From: Verrucomicrobiota bacterium
Lineage (GTDB): Bacteria > Verrucomicrobiota > Verrucomicrobiae > Limisphaerales > UBA11358
Reading direction: 5' to 3'
Assembly: GCA_014860005.1 (NCBI GenBank)
Contig: JACZKP010000195.1
Coordinates: 4,308 to 68,307 of the forward strand
DNA: 64,000 bases
A program made the translations under genes and the position numbers. The first letter of the stretch is position 1; the number at the start of each line of letters is the position of its first letter. Below the pieces are notes generated by a model that was not told where the DNA came from, searched no databases, and saw only the letters and a list, made by a program, of their open reading frames with translations. Positions 24,201 to 32,605 of the stretch are shown in pieces.

Positions 24201-26128
24201 GGCGAAATGTCCACCCGAATTGCGAGCAATATGAATTCTACGGGAACCTGGAATTGCCGGGGCTCGCTCCCGGCAAGTATGCGGTCAGGTTTGAAATTGA
24301 AAGCGCGTTGATCCCGAAGGCAGCTCTGGTCGGCTTCGCGCCGGATACCCTTTCCGAGGACTGGCCTTCCGCCAAACGGCGCTGGACGCGCGTCTGCGAG
24401 TCGGAGTTGGTTGTTTACCCGGAGAAGGCGGAACTCGTCAGGCTGACGGAAGACCCGGCGCTGGACCCTGTGGCCAGCGGCGCACTATCGGTCAAACAAG
24501 TCATCATCAGCCTGGACGAGGGCCGCGCGAAGGCGGCGGTGGCGGTGGCGGTAGTGGAGAAGGACAACACCGGACTGAAGCTGCTGGTGCCAATCAGCTT
24601 CGACGTGTCACTGCGGGTCAGTGGAGAAACGTATCCCTGTGGCCATATCTGGAGCGCAGCCAAAGGAACCAGGGGTGGATTTACCCCGAACCGCGGCTCG
24701 CGTTCAGAACTGAGCGCCGACATCAACCCTTTGGACGCGGAAGTTCGTGAGGCGGTAGTGGTCCTGACACCCAACCCGAAGGCGGTTGAACAGAAAGGAT
24801 CCATTGACCGAATCTGGGGGCGCGAGATCGTCTTCCCCCGCGTCCGACTCATCCGTCAGGATTTGCGGGACAGTGACCAACCTTACTTCGGCCCGGTGAT
24901 TGAACGCACAATTTATTCCTCTTCGTCCGGCGTGGGGAAGATTGCGTTGCGGTTGCGCACGGGCGAACTAAGCGCGCCCGCCGAGCCTAACCGTGAATCC
25001 GCCAGGTTCTGGTTCAAGACCAACCTGATGGATTTGCAGGCCGAACACATCGTGGCGGGCGAAGCCAAGGGCCGATGGGGTTTGCTCTGCATAGGTTTGA
25101 AGCTCTCCGACTTCGCGTCGGAGAAATGGGATGCCAGCACACCCGATGATGTGGATAAATCCCTCCAGACTTCGACCGGTCTGGAGCGTCCCCATAATAT
25201 GGAAATGGGGGACCAATCTTATCTTTTGCCGGAGCGCCTTTACCTGCCAGTCACGCTCGCTTTCGCCACGGCCGAAGGTGATCACGGCCTCCTGCAAATC
25301 ACCGGCTTCACCGATAATCCGCACGGAGTGAAGATTCGCTACAAGCTGGTGCAGAATGAAATCAACACACTGGAGCAAACTATCGGGGAAACCAACAACA
25401 CCCCTGCCGCGGCGCAACTGCTGGCCGCGCCTCCCCGCGCGTCCCGGCAGAGCGACGAAAAGATCGTGCCGATCGTGATCACGGCGGATGGTGCGTTGAC
25501 CGTGGCGGGCAAGCGGTATGATTCGATTGATCCGCAAACATGGCTCGGCGAATTATCCGCCCTGCATCCCACGGCGGTGACGATCAGCGCGGATTCGGCG
25601 GTGCCCTTCAGACAAATCACCATCGTTATGGACGCCTGCCGATCCGCGGGAATTGGACCGGTTACTTTTGCGGCGGCTCGGGAGCGGAGGGCGGCTGTTT
25701 CCGCGTCACCCGCGGGTGTCGGTTTCCAATTTCGCTGGGTCGCCGCCGCGGGCGACACGAATTCGCCTGCGGATTTATTGCCTGACCCGCAAGATCGCAG
25801 CGGCGAACGCAAGCTGCGCGTGCTGCGGGAGGCGGTGTTGACCCAGGATGACATAGACAGCGCCGGGTTCAGCCAATCCCAATCGGCGCAAAAGGAGCTG
25901 GCCGTGATTTTGAATTCGCGCGGCGGAGAAAAGTTGGCCGCCACCACGGCGAAGAACATCGGACGACAACTCGCCATTGTTTGGGACGGCCAAGTCATCA
26001 GCGCACCCGTGGTCCAGTCGGCGATTACCGGGCGGAAGGTCAGCATCACTGGCAACTTTAGTGACGCGGAAGCGCAACAATTGTTGGACGTGTTGAATCG
26101 TCGGCAACCCGTCCCGCCAGCGAATTAA
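21299..26128 (+). CDS. Membrane Ser/Thr protein kinase with Wzz-like, ExbD-like and SecD-head domains
   Basis: A 1609-aa protein. An N-terminal zinc ribbon (CPQCGTPLP...CPACLL) precedes a Hanks-type kinase at residues about 69-395: GKGGMGAVYKARQ, Lys97 in VALKIL, HRDIKPENIL with Asp227, Asp245 in ADFGLAK, and GTPQYMSPEQ. Then come a transmembrane helix near 440, a Wzz/chain-length-determinant-like segment (PPTYAATARVKL...NAIARTYCEQT), a cluster of about six more helices (600-850), and a long soluble part. The C-terminus has an ExbD/TolR-like segment (IVPIVITADGALTVAG...) at about 1386-1460 and a SecD/SecDF P1-head-like end (QKELAVILNSRGGEKLA...SGNF-type). Several palindromic repeats interrupt it in frame. 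It starts at ATG 21299. The sigma factor gene follows 7 bases later. Confidence 0.85.
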   Translation: MNEREVNPPAESRTCPQCGTPLPTGTLTGLCPACLLRQGAAADTVTEGKQAPFEPPPIAELAPLFPQLEILELIGKGGMGAVYKARQKQLDRIVALKILPPGIGEDPAFAERFAREAKALAKLNHPGIVTLYEFGQVQNADGARLWSQTQPQHATPAGHVGNVATAAAGAPHTAALLFYFLMEFVDGVNLRQLLHAGRISAREALAIVPQICDALQFAHDQGIVHRDIKPENILLDRRGRVKVADFGLAKIVGDVGQTFLSAGARDFPVASSDSEKSVAAGNTGLESPVNRQAGKPAPHPGALTDADKVMGTPQYMSPEQRDNPAEVDHRADIYALGVVFYQMLTGELPGKPLQPPSRKVHIDVRLDEVVLRALEKKPELRYQQASALKTQVETIVTTPPGSSGRESAQTEPPGEQRDQSRLASAATRREKLGWRAVLVRSAIAAVLVGLVVFALAATVTSLMPPTYAATARVKLIGEGFADPYHLQNEFARLESPEFLKEVGRKADLRTLWKGRLFGDEVAQAEQIAVRLRNAMQLRPIRSTTLIEIGFHDGSPVQAADIANAIARTYCEQTRAELIDLAQPPPRPTRPNPFLNLAGGVVAGSLFGLFAGGITWLLFWFRNRTSQSRLMSAATLEKKPWFAFCAVLSYAGTLLFGVLCTLFRNGVPGKWLVGGFILLACVTPVLALVLNRLANPETTRTAFKIGAVLAFIAAVPVFGFAAFFLFALTQQRGGWSPARDEAVIVPLIWLGAFVLPICGLRLWRAGKASAVADSNRVARDRTKRVVSVGALAAAIAILGLVAAVFFSGLNEPPANLAHSPHKLKSLPTATVIQTGLTEPGEPWAWNELKRRSESGRLNAEEADKIVDGLTAWMRREHPQGYEQPLHWFGGLLDELGRRRLVTEHKVLEFLEVLYGTPKCEPLQRVRENEPQPALSLTCQWRSPWHEESLGLKLLNEMRSITIDGKEGRWRNVHPNCEQYEFYGNLELPGLAPGKYAVRFEIESALIPKAALVGFAPDTLSEDWPSAKRRWTRVCESELVVYPEKAELVRLTEDPALDPVASGALSVKQVIISLDEGRAKAAVAVAVVEKDNTGLKLLVPISFDVSLRVSGETYPCGHIWSAAKGTRGGFTPNRGSRSELSADINPLDAEVREAVVVLTPNPKAVEQKGSIDRIWGREIVFPRVRLIRQDLRDSDQPYFGPVIERTIYSSSSGVGKIALRLRTGELSAPAEPNRESARFWFKTNLMDLQAEHIVAGEAKGRWGLLCIGLKLSDFASEKWDASTPDDVDKSLQTSTGLERPHNMEMGDQSYLLPERLYLPVTLAFATAEGDHGLLQITGFTDNPHGVKIRYKLVQNEINTLEQTIGETNNTPAAAQLLAAPPRASRQSDEKIVPIVITADGALTVAGKRYDSIDPQTWLGELSALHPTAVTISADSAVPFRQITIVMDACRSAGIGPVTFAAARERRAAVSASPAGVGFQFRWVAAAGDTNSPADLLPDPQDRSGERKLRVLREAVLTQDDIDSAGFSQSQSAQKELAVILNSRGGEKLAATTAKNIGRQLAIVWDGQVISAPVVQSAITGRKVSITGNFSDAEAQQLLDVLNRRQPVPPAN
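21722..21827. repeat. In-frame palindromic repeat in the kinase N-lobe
   Basis: 34-base arms (21722-21755 and 21794-21827) pair as an inverted repeat. The right arm equals, bar one base, the intergenic unit at 18467-18500. It is translated as about 35 residues (GARLWSQTQPQ...AAGAPHTAALL) between the strands VTLYEFGQVQ and FYFLMEFVDG. Confidence 0.85.
22061..22193. repeat. In-frame palindromic repeat in the kinase activation loop
   Basis: The outer arms GTAGGGCAGACATTCTTGTC (from 22061) and the complement ending GGAAAGCCTGCCCCAC (to 22193) enclose inner GACTTTCCAGTC/GGACTGGAAAGTCC hairpins. It is translated as about 45 residues (DVGQTFLSAGARDFPVASS...NRQAGKPAPH) between DFG and the SPE motif. 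Confidence 0.85.
22500..22578. repeat. In-frame repeat pair in the kinase juxtamembrane linker
   Basis: Two inverted 24-base units: GTAGCAGCGGACGTGAGTCC... at 22500-22523 and GAGCCGACTCGCGTCGGCCG... at 22555-22578. They are translated as SSGRESAQTEPPGEQRDQSR and onward, between the kinase domain and the first membrane helix. Confidence 0.8.
23176..23199. repeat. Single in-frame repeat unit between kinase membrane helices
   Basis: 24 bases GAGCCGACTCATGTCGGCTG-CTAC, differing at three positions from 22555-22578. It is translated as SRLMSAAT in a loop after the helix ending LLFWFRNRT. Confidence 0.8.
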
Positions 26129-26135
26129 ACCCGCG

Positions 26136-26885
26136 TTGACCACCACCCAACCAGCTTCGTCCACCAACGCTCCCGCTGACATCTTCGCCACGACGCATTG
26201 GACGGCCGTGCTCGCGGCGGGTCGCAGGCACACGCCGCAATCCGATCACGCGTTGGAGGAGCTTTGCCGCACGTACTGGTTCCCGCTCTATGCCTACGTC
26301 CGACGGCGCGGACATTCCAAAGAGGATGCCGAAGATTTCACACAGACCTTCTTCGCCCGGTTTCTGGAGAAGAATTATCTCGAAGGACTCAGCGCCGAGC
26401 GCGGCCGGTTTCGCGCTTTCCTGCTGGCGGCGTTGAAACATTTTCTCGCGAACGAATGGGACAAATCACAACGCCAGAAACGCGGCGGCGGCGCGGCGCA
26501 TCTGCCACTGGACTGGCCGACGGCAGACACGCAGTTCCAACTGGCCGCCAGCGTTGAGCTTAACCCGGAGCAGGCGTTTGATCGCGAATGGGCGCTGGCG
26601 TTGCTGGCGCGGGTGATCGAGCGGTTACGCGCGGAATGTGCGGCGCAAGACCAGGCGCGGATGTTTGAAGTGCTGAAGCCATTTCTCACCGTTGGCAAGA
26701 GCGCGATACCGTATCCGCAGGCCGCCGCGGAACTAGGCTATTCCGAGAGCGCGGCGCGCTCGGCGGTGCATCGCTTGCGGCGGCGTTATCGCGAAGTGTT
26801 GCGCGAGGAAATCGCGCAGACGTTGAGCGACCCGGCGAACGTGGCCGAGGAAATGCAGGCGCTCTTCAGCGCGTTTGCCCGTTGA
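26136..26885 (+). CDS. ECF-type RNA polymerase sigma factor
   Basis: A 249-aa sigma-70 family factor of the kinase-associated type common in Verrucomicrobiota and Planctomycetota. The sigma2 region covers residues 20-105 (FATTHWTAVLAAG; LCRTYWFPLYAYVRRRGHSK; EDAEDFTQTFFARFLEKNYL; FRAFLLAALKHFLANEWDKS). The sigma4-like helix-turn-helix lies at about 170-230 (YPQAAAELGYSESAARSAVH, RLRRRYREVL). It starts at TTG 26136, seven bases after the kinase stop, so the two are almost certainly one operon, with the kinase first here. It presumably directs transcription in response to the membrane kinase; targets are unknown. It converges on the PqaA-like gene, with 10 bases between stops. Confidence 0.88.
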   Translation: MTTTQPASSTNAPADIFATTHWTAVLAAGRRHTPQSDHALEELCRTYWFPLYAYVRRRGHSKEDAEDFTQTFFARFLEKNYLEGLSAERGRFRAFLLAALKHFLANEWDKSQRQKRGGGAAHLPLDWPTADTQFQLAASVELNPEQAFDREWALALLARVIERLRAECAAQDQARMFEVLKPFLTVGKSAIPYPQAAAELGYSESAARSAVHRLRRRYREVLREEIAQTLSDPANVAEEMQALFSAFAR

Positions 26886-26895
26886 GTTGCGTGGT

Positions 26896-28395
26896 TCAAC
26901 GCCCGCCGGCCTGCGGTTGCGGAACGAATTTGTGGTCCGTGCGATCCGGTGTTACGCGCACGTTGGTCGTGAGTTTGAGTGGTTTGCGACCGGGCGTTTC
27001 GTAGGTGAGTTCCACCATGAAGGCGGTCCAACCGCGCGGCGGTTCGGGCACGCGCGCCACTACGCCGCCATTCTGCAAGGTAAGCGGGGAACTCGTCCAT
27101 TTGGCGCCAAACGTATCAAGGCGGAAGTCGCGCGCCTCGGGATTGGTTGCCTGCCAGAGTTTCACCGAATTGGGCGCGTCGGTGGCGTTCACCTTTATGC
27201 TGCCGTCTTTCTCCAACGACCAGGCAAAGCGCGGCAACGCCATGCCGGTGAGGAGGGATTGGTAAAACGCCTGCAAGGTTTCCCACGCGTCGCTGCCTTT
27301 CATCGAGTGATCGGCATTGGGCACGTAACGCAGATATTTTTCCCCGGGCAGATTGTCGAAGTAATACTGGGAGGAATCGGGCAGGAAGAACTGGTCGCCA
27401 CAGGCATTGAGAATCAACTTGGGCATCGTGAAGCGGGAGCGGTACTCGTAGGGGTCTTCGATCTTCTTGAGCGCCTCGAATTGCGGCGTGTTCATCCAGT
27501 CCATGATCTTGAACCGCGTGTAATCGCCAACCGCCGGCGCCCAGAAACCGTAAGCCGCGTAGTGATGTTGCATGGACGGCTCCATGTTCAACACATCAAT
27601 GACAATGGGCGCAATGCCGATCACGCGTTTGTCCACTGCCGCCGTGGTCCAGGTGGTCCAGCCGCGTTTCGATCCGCCGGCCACCACGAATCGCTCGATC
27701 TTGTGGCCACCGCCATCCGGGCTGGCGCAAAAGGTCGTGAGCGTGTCCATCGCGCGGACGGCGCTCTTGGTCATGGGCAAACGCGCGGGCCAGCGTTCGT
27801 CGCCGGTGCGCAGGAATTTGTCCCAAGTGTAAGCAATCAGGTCGTCTTCGTTCCGCCGTTGGCCGTCGTTGTGAAACATCAACGGTTGATTGGGCACGTT
27901 GCGCAGTTCGGCGACCACAGATTTGGTTTCGACGGCGGTGCGAACGAGATCGCCGCTGGGCGCGCTGGGCGGACCTTTATCATTTCCACCGCCGGTGATG
28001 AACAGCAACGCCACGTCGCTGGTGATTTCGCTGGGACTGGCGATGGAGAGCCAGTGTTTCCACACCGTGCGGTCCACTTCATTGGTCGTCAGCCAGGACT
28101 GCGAAGTCATTTCCAACACATGCACCGTGCCCAGCGGCGTGGGGGTGGAAGTGACTTTCTTAAAACTGTAGTTGGTATCCGGGGCGGCGACATAGCGGTC
28201 GAGCGCGGTGAGCGCGGCGCCGGCACTAGCGTTCGACTCCGGCTTAGGGCTGTCGTCCGCGGGCGGTTCCGAATTGGCGGGTTTGCAGCCCAGCAATGGC
28301 ACGAGCAACAGGCCGGCGGCAGCCAGTGACGCGGTGTGACGAATGGACTGGGAGAGAGGTTTGCGCCAAAGCCCAGGGAAAGATCGGGTGTTCAT
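26896..28395 (-). CDS. PhoPQ-activated pathogenicity-related (PqaA-like) alpha/beta hydrolase lipoprotein
   Basis: A 499-aa exported protein. After a basic start the hydrophobic stretch SLAAAGLLLVPLLGC ends in a lipobox (PLLGC), predicting a lipoprotein. The mature part matches the PhoPQ-related family: ALDRYVAAPDTNYSFKKV, VLEMTSQSWLT, LFITGGGNDKG, DDLIAYTWDKFLRTGDERWP, and the nucleophile-elbow-like FVVAGGSKRGWTTW. Later motifs NACGDQFFLPDSSQYYFDNL and YVPNADHSM supply the candidate Asp and His of a serine triad. The enzymatic substrate of the family is unknown; in Salmonella, pqaA is under PhoP control and is linked to antimicrobial peptide resistance. It appears to be a single gene here. 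Confidence 0.85.
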   Translation of the reverse strand: MNTRSFPGLWRKPLSQSIRHTASLAAAGLLLVPLLGCKPANSEPPADDSPKPESNASAGAALTALDRYVAAPDTNYSFKKVTSTPTPLGTVHVLEMTSQSWLTTNEVDRTVWKHWLSIASPSEITSDVALLFITGGGNDKGPPSAPSGDLVRTAVETKSVVAELRNVPNQPLMFHNDGQRRNEDDLIAYTWDKFLRTGDERWPARLPMTKSAVRAMDTLTTFCASPDGGGHKIERFVVAGGSKRGWTTWTTAAVDKRVIGIAPIVIDVLNMEPSMQHHYAAYGFWAPAVGDYTRFKIMDWMNTPQFEALKKIEDPYEYRSRFTMPKLILNACGDQFFLPDSSQYYFDNLPGEKYLRYVPNADHSMKGSDAWETLQAFYQSLLTGMALPRFAWSLEKDGSIKVNATDAPNSVKLWQATNPEARDFRLDTFGAKWTSSPLTLQNGGVVARVPEPPRGWTAFMVELTYETPGRKPLKLTTNVRVTPDRTDHKFVPQPQAGGR

Positions 28396-28489
28396 TGGCG
28401 GCGAGGATGCGCAGCCCGCATCGGCAAATCAAGCCCCGTTCCATCCGACTGCATTGAACGCGGCTTGGTCGGGCTGAGACCTCACACCA

Positions 28490-29710
28490 TCACAAAGCGG
28501 CTTGATTATCCAGCCGCACCGCGTCGTTCAGTTCATCAAAGAAGTTGGGCGCGGCGGAATGGACGCGGTTCCAGTTGGGGATGAGCGGGGTCAGGAGCGG
28601 ATCGTCCAGGTAGGTCTCCACGGCGACGCGGATGCTGCGGACGAACGTCGTCACGGCGGTTTCCTCATCGTGCCGCGGATACTTGAGGCCATTGAGCACG
28701 GCGTCGGCGGCATAGAAACGCAGCGTGTCCTCGGCCTGGCGCATGTAGGCGCTGAGCAGCGTGCTGAACGTGCCCGCGTCGAGCTTGATGCCTTCTGCCG
28801 CCATCCGGAGAAACAAGGCCCGGCTGATGTCTATGGCCATTTTGTTGAGGCCCTTTTCGCGGTCGCGCGGCGAGAGTTCCTGATGTTTATGCTCGTAGTT
28901 GTCGCACAATTCGCTCTGGCAAATGGCGCGCGGCGCGCTGTTGCGGATGACCTCAGCCAGCAGGCCGATCTCCAGCGCCCAATCGTGCGGAATGCGCACG
29001 CGACGCACGAGGTCCACGTCCATGGCGAATTCACCGGCCAGCGGATAGCGGAACGTGTCCAGGTACACCAGGAACGGCTGCTGGCCCACGATGCTCTTAA
29101 GGGCGCGGAGCATGGGCGTCACCAGCAGGCGCATCACGCGGCCATTGAGCTTGTCGGTGGCGCGGGCGTAATAACCTTTGCAGAAGTCAAAGCCCAGCGA
29201 GGGATGCGCGACCGGATAACAGAGCCGGGCCAGCAATTCGCGGTTGTACGTGATGATGTCGCAGTCATGCACGGCTACCATGCGCGCCTGTTCACTGGCC
29301 AGCACGTAACCGAAACAAACCCAGACGTTGCGACCTTTGCCGCCGGGGCCGGGGTCCAATTCCGCGTCCTCCAGCTTGTTGAACAACGCCTTCATGCGCG
29401 GACCGTCGTTCCAGAGCAGGGTGGGTTTCTGGGGCAGACGCGCAAAAAACTTGCGTGCGCGTTGGAAATCGCGCGCCTTGGTCGCCCCGTCTATGCCCAC
29501 CACGATCTGCTTGATATACCGCACGCCCTTGAGTTCGCGCGCGATCAGGCTTAGGGCCGACGTGCCCAGTTCTCGGATGTGACACGGCAGCACCAGGGCG
29601 ATCGGGGTTTCCTCAGCGAACGACTGCAGATCGCGCTCCAGACGGGGTAGATCGGGTTTTCCGAGACGATGCAGCGTGGCGATGGCGCCGGTTTGGAAAA
29701 AGTCTGACAT
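28490..29710 (-). CDS. GT81-type glycosyltransferase, probable glucosyl-3-phosphoglycerate synthase
   Basis: A 406-aa GT-A enzyme that resembles GpgS, which makes glucosyl-3-phosphoglycerate, precursor of the compatible solute glucosylglycerate. Features: MSDFFQTGAIATLHRL at the start, IALVLPCHIRELGTSALSLI, GPGGKGRNVWVCFGYVLASE, the metal-binding VAVHDCDIITYNRELL (DxD), LGFDFCKGYYARATDKLNGR, DTFRYPLAGEFAMDVDLVRR, IPHDWALEIGLLAEV, and YEHKHQELSP with the conserved His. The length fits the archaeal/bacterial GpgS family. No partner phosphatase (GpgP) is adjacent; the distant HAD gene at 43138 is not obviously it. Mannosyl-specific relatives are possible. Confidence 0.75.
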   Translation of the reverse strand: MSDFFQTGAIATLHRLGKPDLPRLERDLQSFAEETPIALVLPCHIRELGTSALSLIARELKGVRYIKQIVVGIDGATKARDFQRARKFFARLPQKPTLLWNDGPRMKALFNKLEDAELDPGPGGKGRNVWVCFGYVLASEQARMVAVHDCDIITYNRELLARLCYPVAHPSLGFDFCKGYYARATDKLNGRVMRLLVTPMLRALKSIVGQQPFLVYLDTFRYPLAGEFAMDVDLVRRVRIPHDWALEIGLLAEVIRNSAPRAICQSELCDNYEHKHQELSPRDREKGLNKMAIDISRALFLRMAAEGIKLDAGTFSTLLSAYMRQAEDTLRFYAADAVLNGLKYPRHDEETAVTTFVRSIRVAVETYLDDPLLTPLIPNWNRVHSAAPNFFDELNDAVRLDNQAAL

Positions 29711-29817
29711 AATTCAACCACACTATGCGCCAAAATCGCTGCGAGCCTCAAGCCTGCACAATCAGTATTTTGCGTCCAGAGCGGGTTGAGGCCAGGCGGC
29801 TTGAATGTTCAAGCGCC

Positions 29818-31248
29818 TCAAACCGGTGGCGTGGCTTTGTCGCGGCCCGGATGCAGTCCGAAGCGAATCAGTTTTTCGCGCATCGTCACGCGGGTGACGC
29901 CCAGCCAGCGCGCGGCCTTTGCCTGGTTGCCATCCGCCAGATGAATCGCCTGGGTGAACAGTTCGCGCTCCACATCGTCCAGCAGCCGCGTGTGTGCGTC
30001 AGTGATTTCGCCGCGTTGCGCCGCCCCCAGCAACACGGCGACACAAGCGGGCAGTGTTTGTTCCTGCCCGGCGCCGGACGGCTGAGAGCGAGCCAGCAAT
30101 TGGCGAATGTGCTCGAGACTAATGGTGTACCCGCGCGCCAACACCAGTGCCTGGCGCACGACATTTTCCAACTGCCGTATATTACCCGGCCAGGGCTGTT
30201 CCTGAAGAAACGCGACCGCTTCCGGCTGGATGCTGGGCGATGCGACGCCGAACTCGGCGGCAAATCGTTGCAGGAAGAACCGCACCAGTTCAGGAATGTC
30301 CTCCAATCGCTGGTGCAAAGGCGGTACCAGGATGGTCACCACGTTCAGGCGATAAAACAAATCCTCCCGGAACTGCTTTTCCTGTATGGCGGTTTCCAGA
30401 TTACGATTGGTCGCCGCGAGAATGCGCACGTCCACCGGAATGGTTTCCTTGCCGCCCACGCGCTGGATGGATCTTTCCTGCAACGCACGCAGAAGCTTGG
30501 ACTGCGTGCCCGGCGGGATGTCGCCAATCTCATCCAGAAACAGTGTGCCGCCACCGGCCTGCTCAAAGCGCCCGATGCGCCTCGCCTCGGCGCCGGTGAA
30601 CGATCCGCGCTCATGGCCGAACAATTCGCTCTCCAGCAAAGTCTCGGGCACCGCCGCGCAGTTGACCGCAATGAACGATCCGTTCGCGCGATCGCTGTGT
30701 TGCCGGATGGCACGCGCCACCAGTTCCTTGCCGGTTCCCGTTTCACCGCGAATCAACACGGTGACGGGCGTGGCGGCTACACGGCCAATTTCCTTGTAGA
30801 GTTCCTGCATGGCGCGGCTTTGACCCACGATGGCCGAGCGGCCCGGGTTGGCCTGGCCCAGTTCCACCGTGCCGGACGAAAGCCGGCTGCTCGCCACCGC
30901 CCGGCCCAACAGCGCCAGCAGTTCGCCCACGTCGAACGGTTTCACCACATAATCGAACGCGCCGAGTTTGGTGGCTTCAATGGCGGTTTCCGTGGTGCCG
31001 AACGCGGTCATTAAAATGATGGGCAGGCGGGGTTTGACGGCGTGCAGTTGCCGCACCAACTCCAGCCCGTTCAAGCCCGGCATCTTCAGATCGGTGAGCA
31101 CCACATCGAAATCCTGGCGGCGGGCGCGGTCCAGGCCGGTGTCGCCGCGTTGCTCGACGGTCACGCCGTAACCTTCATCCTGCAATTCCCGCTCCAGCGC
31201 AGGGAGGATGCCGGCGTCGTCTTCGATCAATAACACTTCAGCTTTCAT
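29818..31248 (-). CDS. Sigma-54-dependent response regulator (NtrC family)
   Basis: A 476-aa activator. The receiver domain spans residues 1-120 with phospho-acceptor Asp53 (VVLTDLKMPGLNG) and the acidic pair IEDD at 8-11. The AAA+ domain spans about 140-370: Walker A GETGTGKELVARAI, Walker B GTLFLDEIGDIPP, and the GAFTGA loop reads GSFTGA, with Ser216 in place of Ala. The Fis-type helix-turn-helix is at the end (GNQAKAARWLGVTRVTMREK). The ATG at 31248 lies inside the histidine kinase gene (11-base overlap), so the two form one operon and a cognate pair. Targets are unknown; the kinase senses through a large extracytoplasmic domain. The open frame upstream to 31350 overlaps the kinase and is not used. 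Confidence 0.9.
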   Translation of the reverse strand: MKAEVLLIEDDAGILPALERELQDEGYGVTVEQRGDTGLDRARRQDFDVVLTDLKMPGLNGLELVRQLHAVKPRLPIILMTAFGTTETAIEATKLGAFDYVVKPFDVGELLALLGRAVASSRLSSGTVELGQANPGRSAIVGQSRAMQELYKEIGRVAATPVTVLIRGETGTGKELVARAIRQHSDRANGSFIAVNCAAVPETLLESELFGHERGSFTGAEARRIGRFEQAGGGTLFLDEIGDIPPGTQSKLLRALQERSIQRVGGKETIPVDVRILAATNRNLETAIQEKQFREDLFYRLNVVTILVPPLHQRLEDIPELVRFFLQRFAAEFGVASPSIQPEAVAFLQEQPWPGNIRQLENVVRQALVLARGYTISLEHIRQLLARSQPSGAGQEQTLPACVAVLLGAAQRGEITDAHTRLLDDVERELFTQAIHLADGNQAKAARWLGVTRVTMREKLIRFGLHPGRDKATPPV

Positions 31249-32605
31249 CGGTTTGCGCACGCGGCAGCACGAGACTGAACGTGGTCCCGCGACCTGGTTG
31301 CGTGTGGCATTGCATTGTGCCGCCGTGCTTTTCCATGATGCGCGCGGCAATGGAAAGTCCCAGCCCCGTGCCCTGCTCCTTGGTGGTGAAGAACGGGTCG
31401 AACAAGCGCCGCCGGACCTCGGGCGTCATGCCCTTGCCGGTGTCGCTAACCTCGAGGACCACGGCGGGCAGTTCGCGGCCATTCAACGTGGCGTTGCGCG
31501 AGCGGCTGCGCAGCGTGATGGTACCGTTCCGCTCGATACTGTCCGCCGCGTTGCGGACGAGATTGATCAGCACCTGTTTGATCTGCTGGGGGTCCAGGCG
31601 CGCTCGCACACCGTCCGTCGTCTCAAGCACGAGCCGGATGGCTTGCTTCTCAAGTTGCGAGGCAAGCAGGTCGTGGATTTCTCGGAGCAACGGTTCCACG
31701 GGCAGCGGGGCCAGTTCCGGGTCCGACGGCCGGGCAAACTGGAGGAAATCCCGCACGATCCGTTCGAGGCGGTTGATCTCGTTGCCGATGACTTCAACAT
31801 CCTCATGCAGGGACGGGTCCTGGGGCAGCGCTTTCTTGAGCCCGTGCAACCGGACCTTCAAGGCGGTAAGCGGATTGCGGATTTCATGAGCCACGCCGGC
31901 GGCGAGCACGCCGAGCGAGGAAAGTTTTTCCTGCCGTTCCAGCAACGCGCGGCTTTCGATCAACTGGCTGCGCAGCGGCGCGATCATGCCGCGATACACC
32001 AGCACCGCGAGCGAGGCCCCCAGCGCGAGCAGCAGAAACAGCGAGAGCCAGAGCAGCCATTGCAGGCGCACCATGGCGCCGTGCGAATCCGCCACGAAGG
32101 TGCCCAATCCCGTCTGATGCGCGGCGTCGAGTTGGTCGCACAATTCGAGCAACCGCGCGGAACTGGCCTCCACCAGATCGAACAACCGCGCGGAGAATTG
32201 GCCGCGCTCGGCTGGCCGGGGCGCTTCCAGCAGGCGGGTCACGCTGCCCAGATAGCGATCATACTCCTCCAGAATCTCCCCGAAGAGTTTGCGCTCCGCC
32301 GCAGTGGTGAGGTGTTCCTTGTTGGCCGCCATCCAGTCCTGAAGGTAACGACTGTCGGCCAGAAACCGTTGTTTGTCCGCCGGTTCGTCGTGCAGATCGT
32401 AACGCAACAACAAGTCATTCAAACTGCGGATGCCGGCCTCGACGTGGTCGGCGAAGCGGAAGCTCTCAATCTGCAACGCGCCAAACTGGCGGCGCAATTG
32501 GCCGACCTGCTGCCAGGCGGTGTGCTCGGTCCACAGAATCAGCGCCGCCACGGCAAAGACGGCCACGGTGAAGCCGGTCAACATTAAATTGGTTCGCGTC
32601 TTCAT
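31238..32605 (-). CDS. Membrane sensor histidine kinase
   Basis: A 455-aa kinase. The first transmembrane helix is near residues 8-28 (LTGFTVAVFAVAALILW). A helical extracytoplasmic sensor of about 140 residues follows (CHASE3/four-helix-bundle-like), then a second helix (LLWLSLFLLLALGASLAVLV) at about 180-205. The HisKA dimerisation domain has phospho-acceptor His240 in LAAGVAHEIRNPLTALK. The HATPase domain has N-box VLINLVRNAADSI, G1 VSDTGKGM, F-box DPFFTTKEQGTGLGLSI, and GRGTTFSLVLP. It is paired with the downstream NtrC-type regulator, which overlaps its 3' end. The signal is unknown; the sensor has no recognisable ligand motif. Confidence 0.9.
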   Translation of the reverse strand: MKTRTNLMLTGFTVAVFAVAALILWTEHTAWQQVGQLRRQFGALQIESFRFADHVEAGIRSLNDLLLRYDLHDEPADKQRFLADSRYLQDWMAANKEHLTTAAERKLFGEILEEYDRYLGSVTRLLEAPRPAERGQFSARLFDLVEASSARLLELCDQLDAAHQTGLGTFVADSHGAMVRLQWLLWLSLFLLLALGASLAVLVYRGMIAPLRSQLIESRALLERQEKLSSLGVLAAGVAHEIRNPLTALKVRLHGLKKALPQDPSLHEDVEVIGNEINRLERIVRDFLQFARPSDPELAPLPVEPLLREIHDLLASQLEKQAIRLVLETTDGVRARLDPQQIKQVLINLVRNAADSIERNGTITLRSRSRNATLNGRELPAVVLEVSDTGKGMTPEVRRRLFDPFFTTKEQGTGLGLSIAARIMEKHGGTMQCHTQPGRGTTFSLVLPRAQTDES

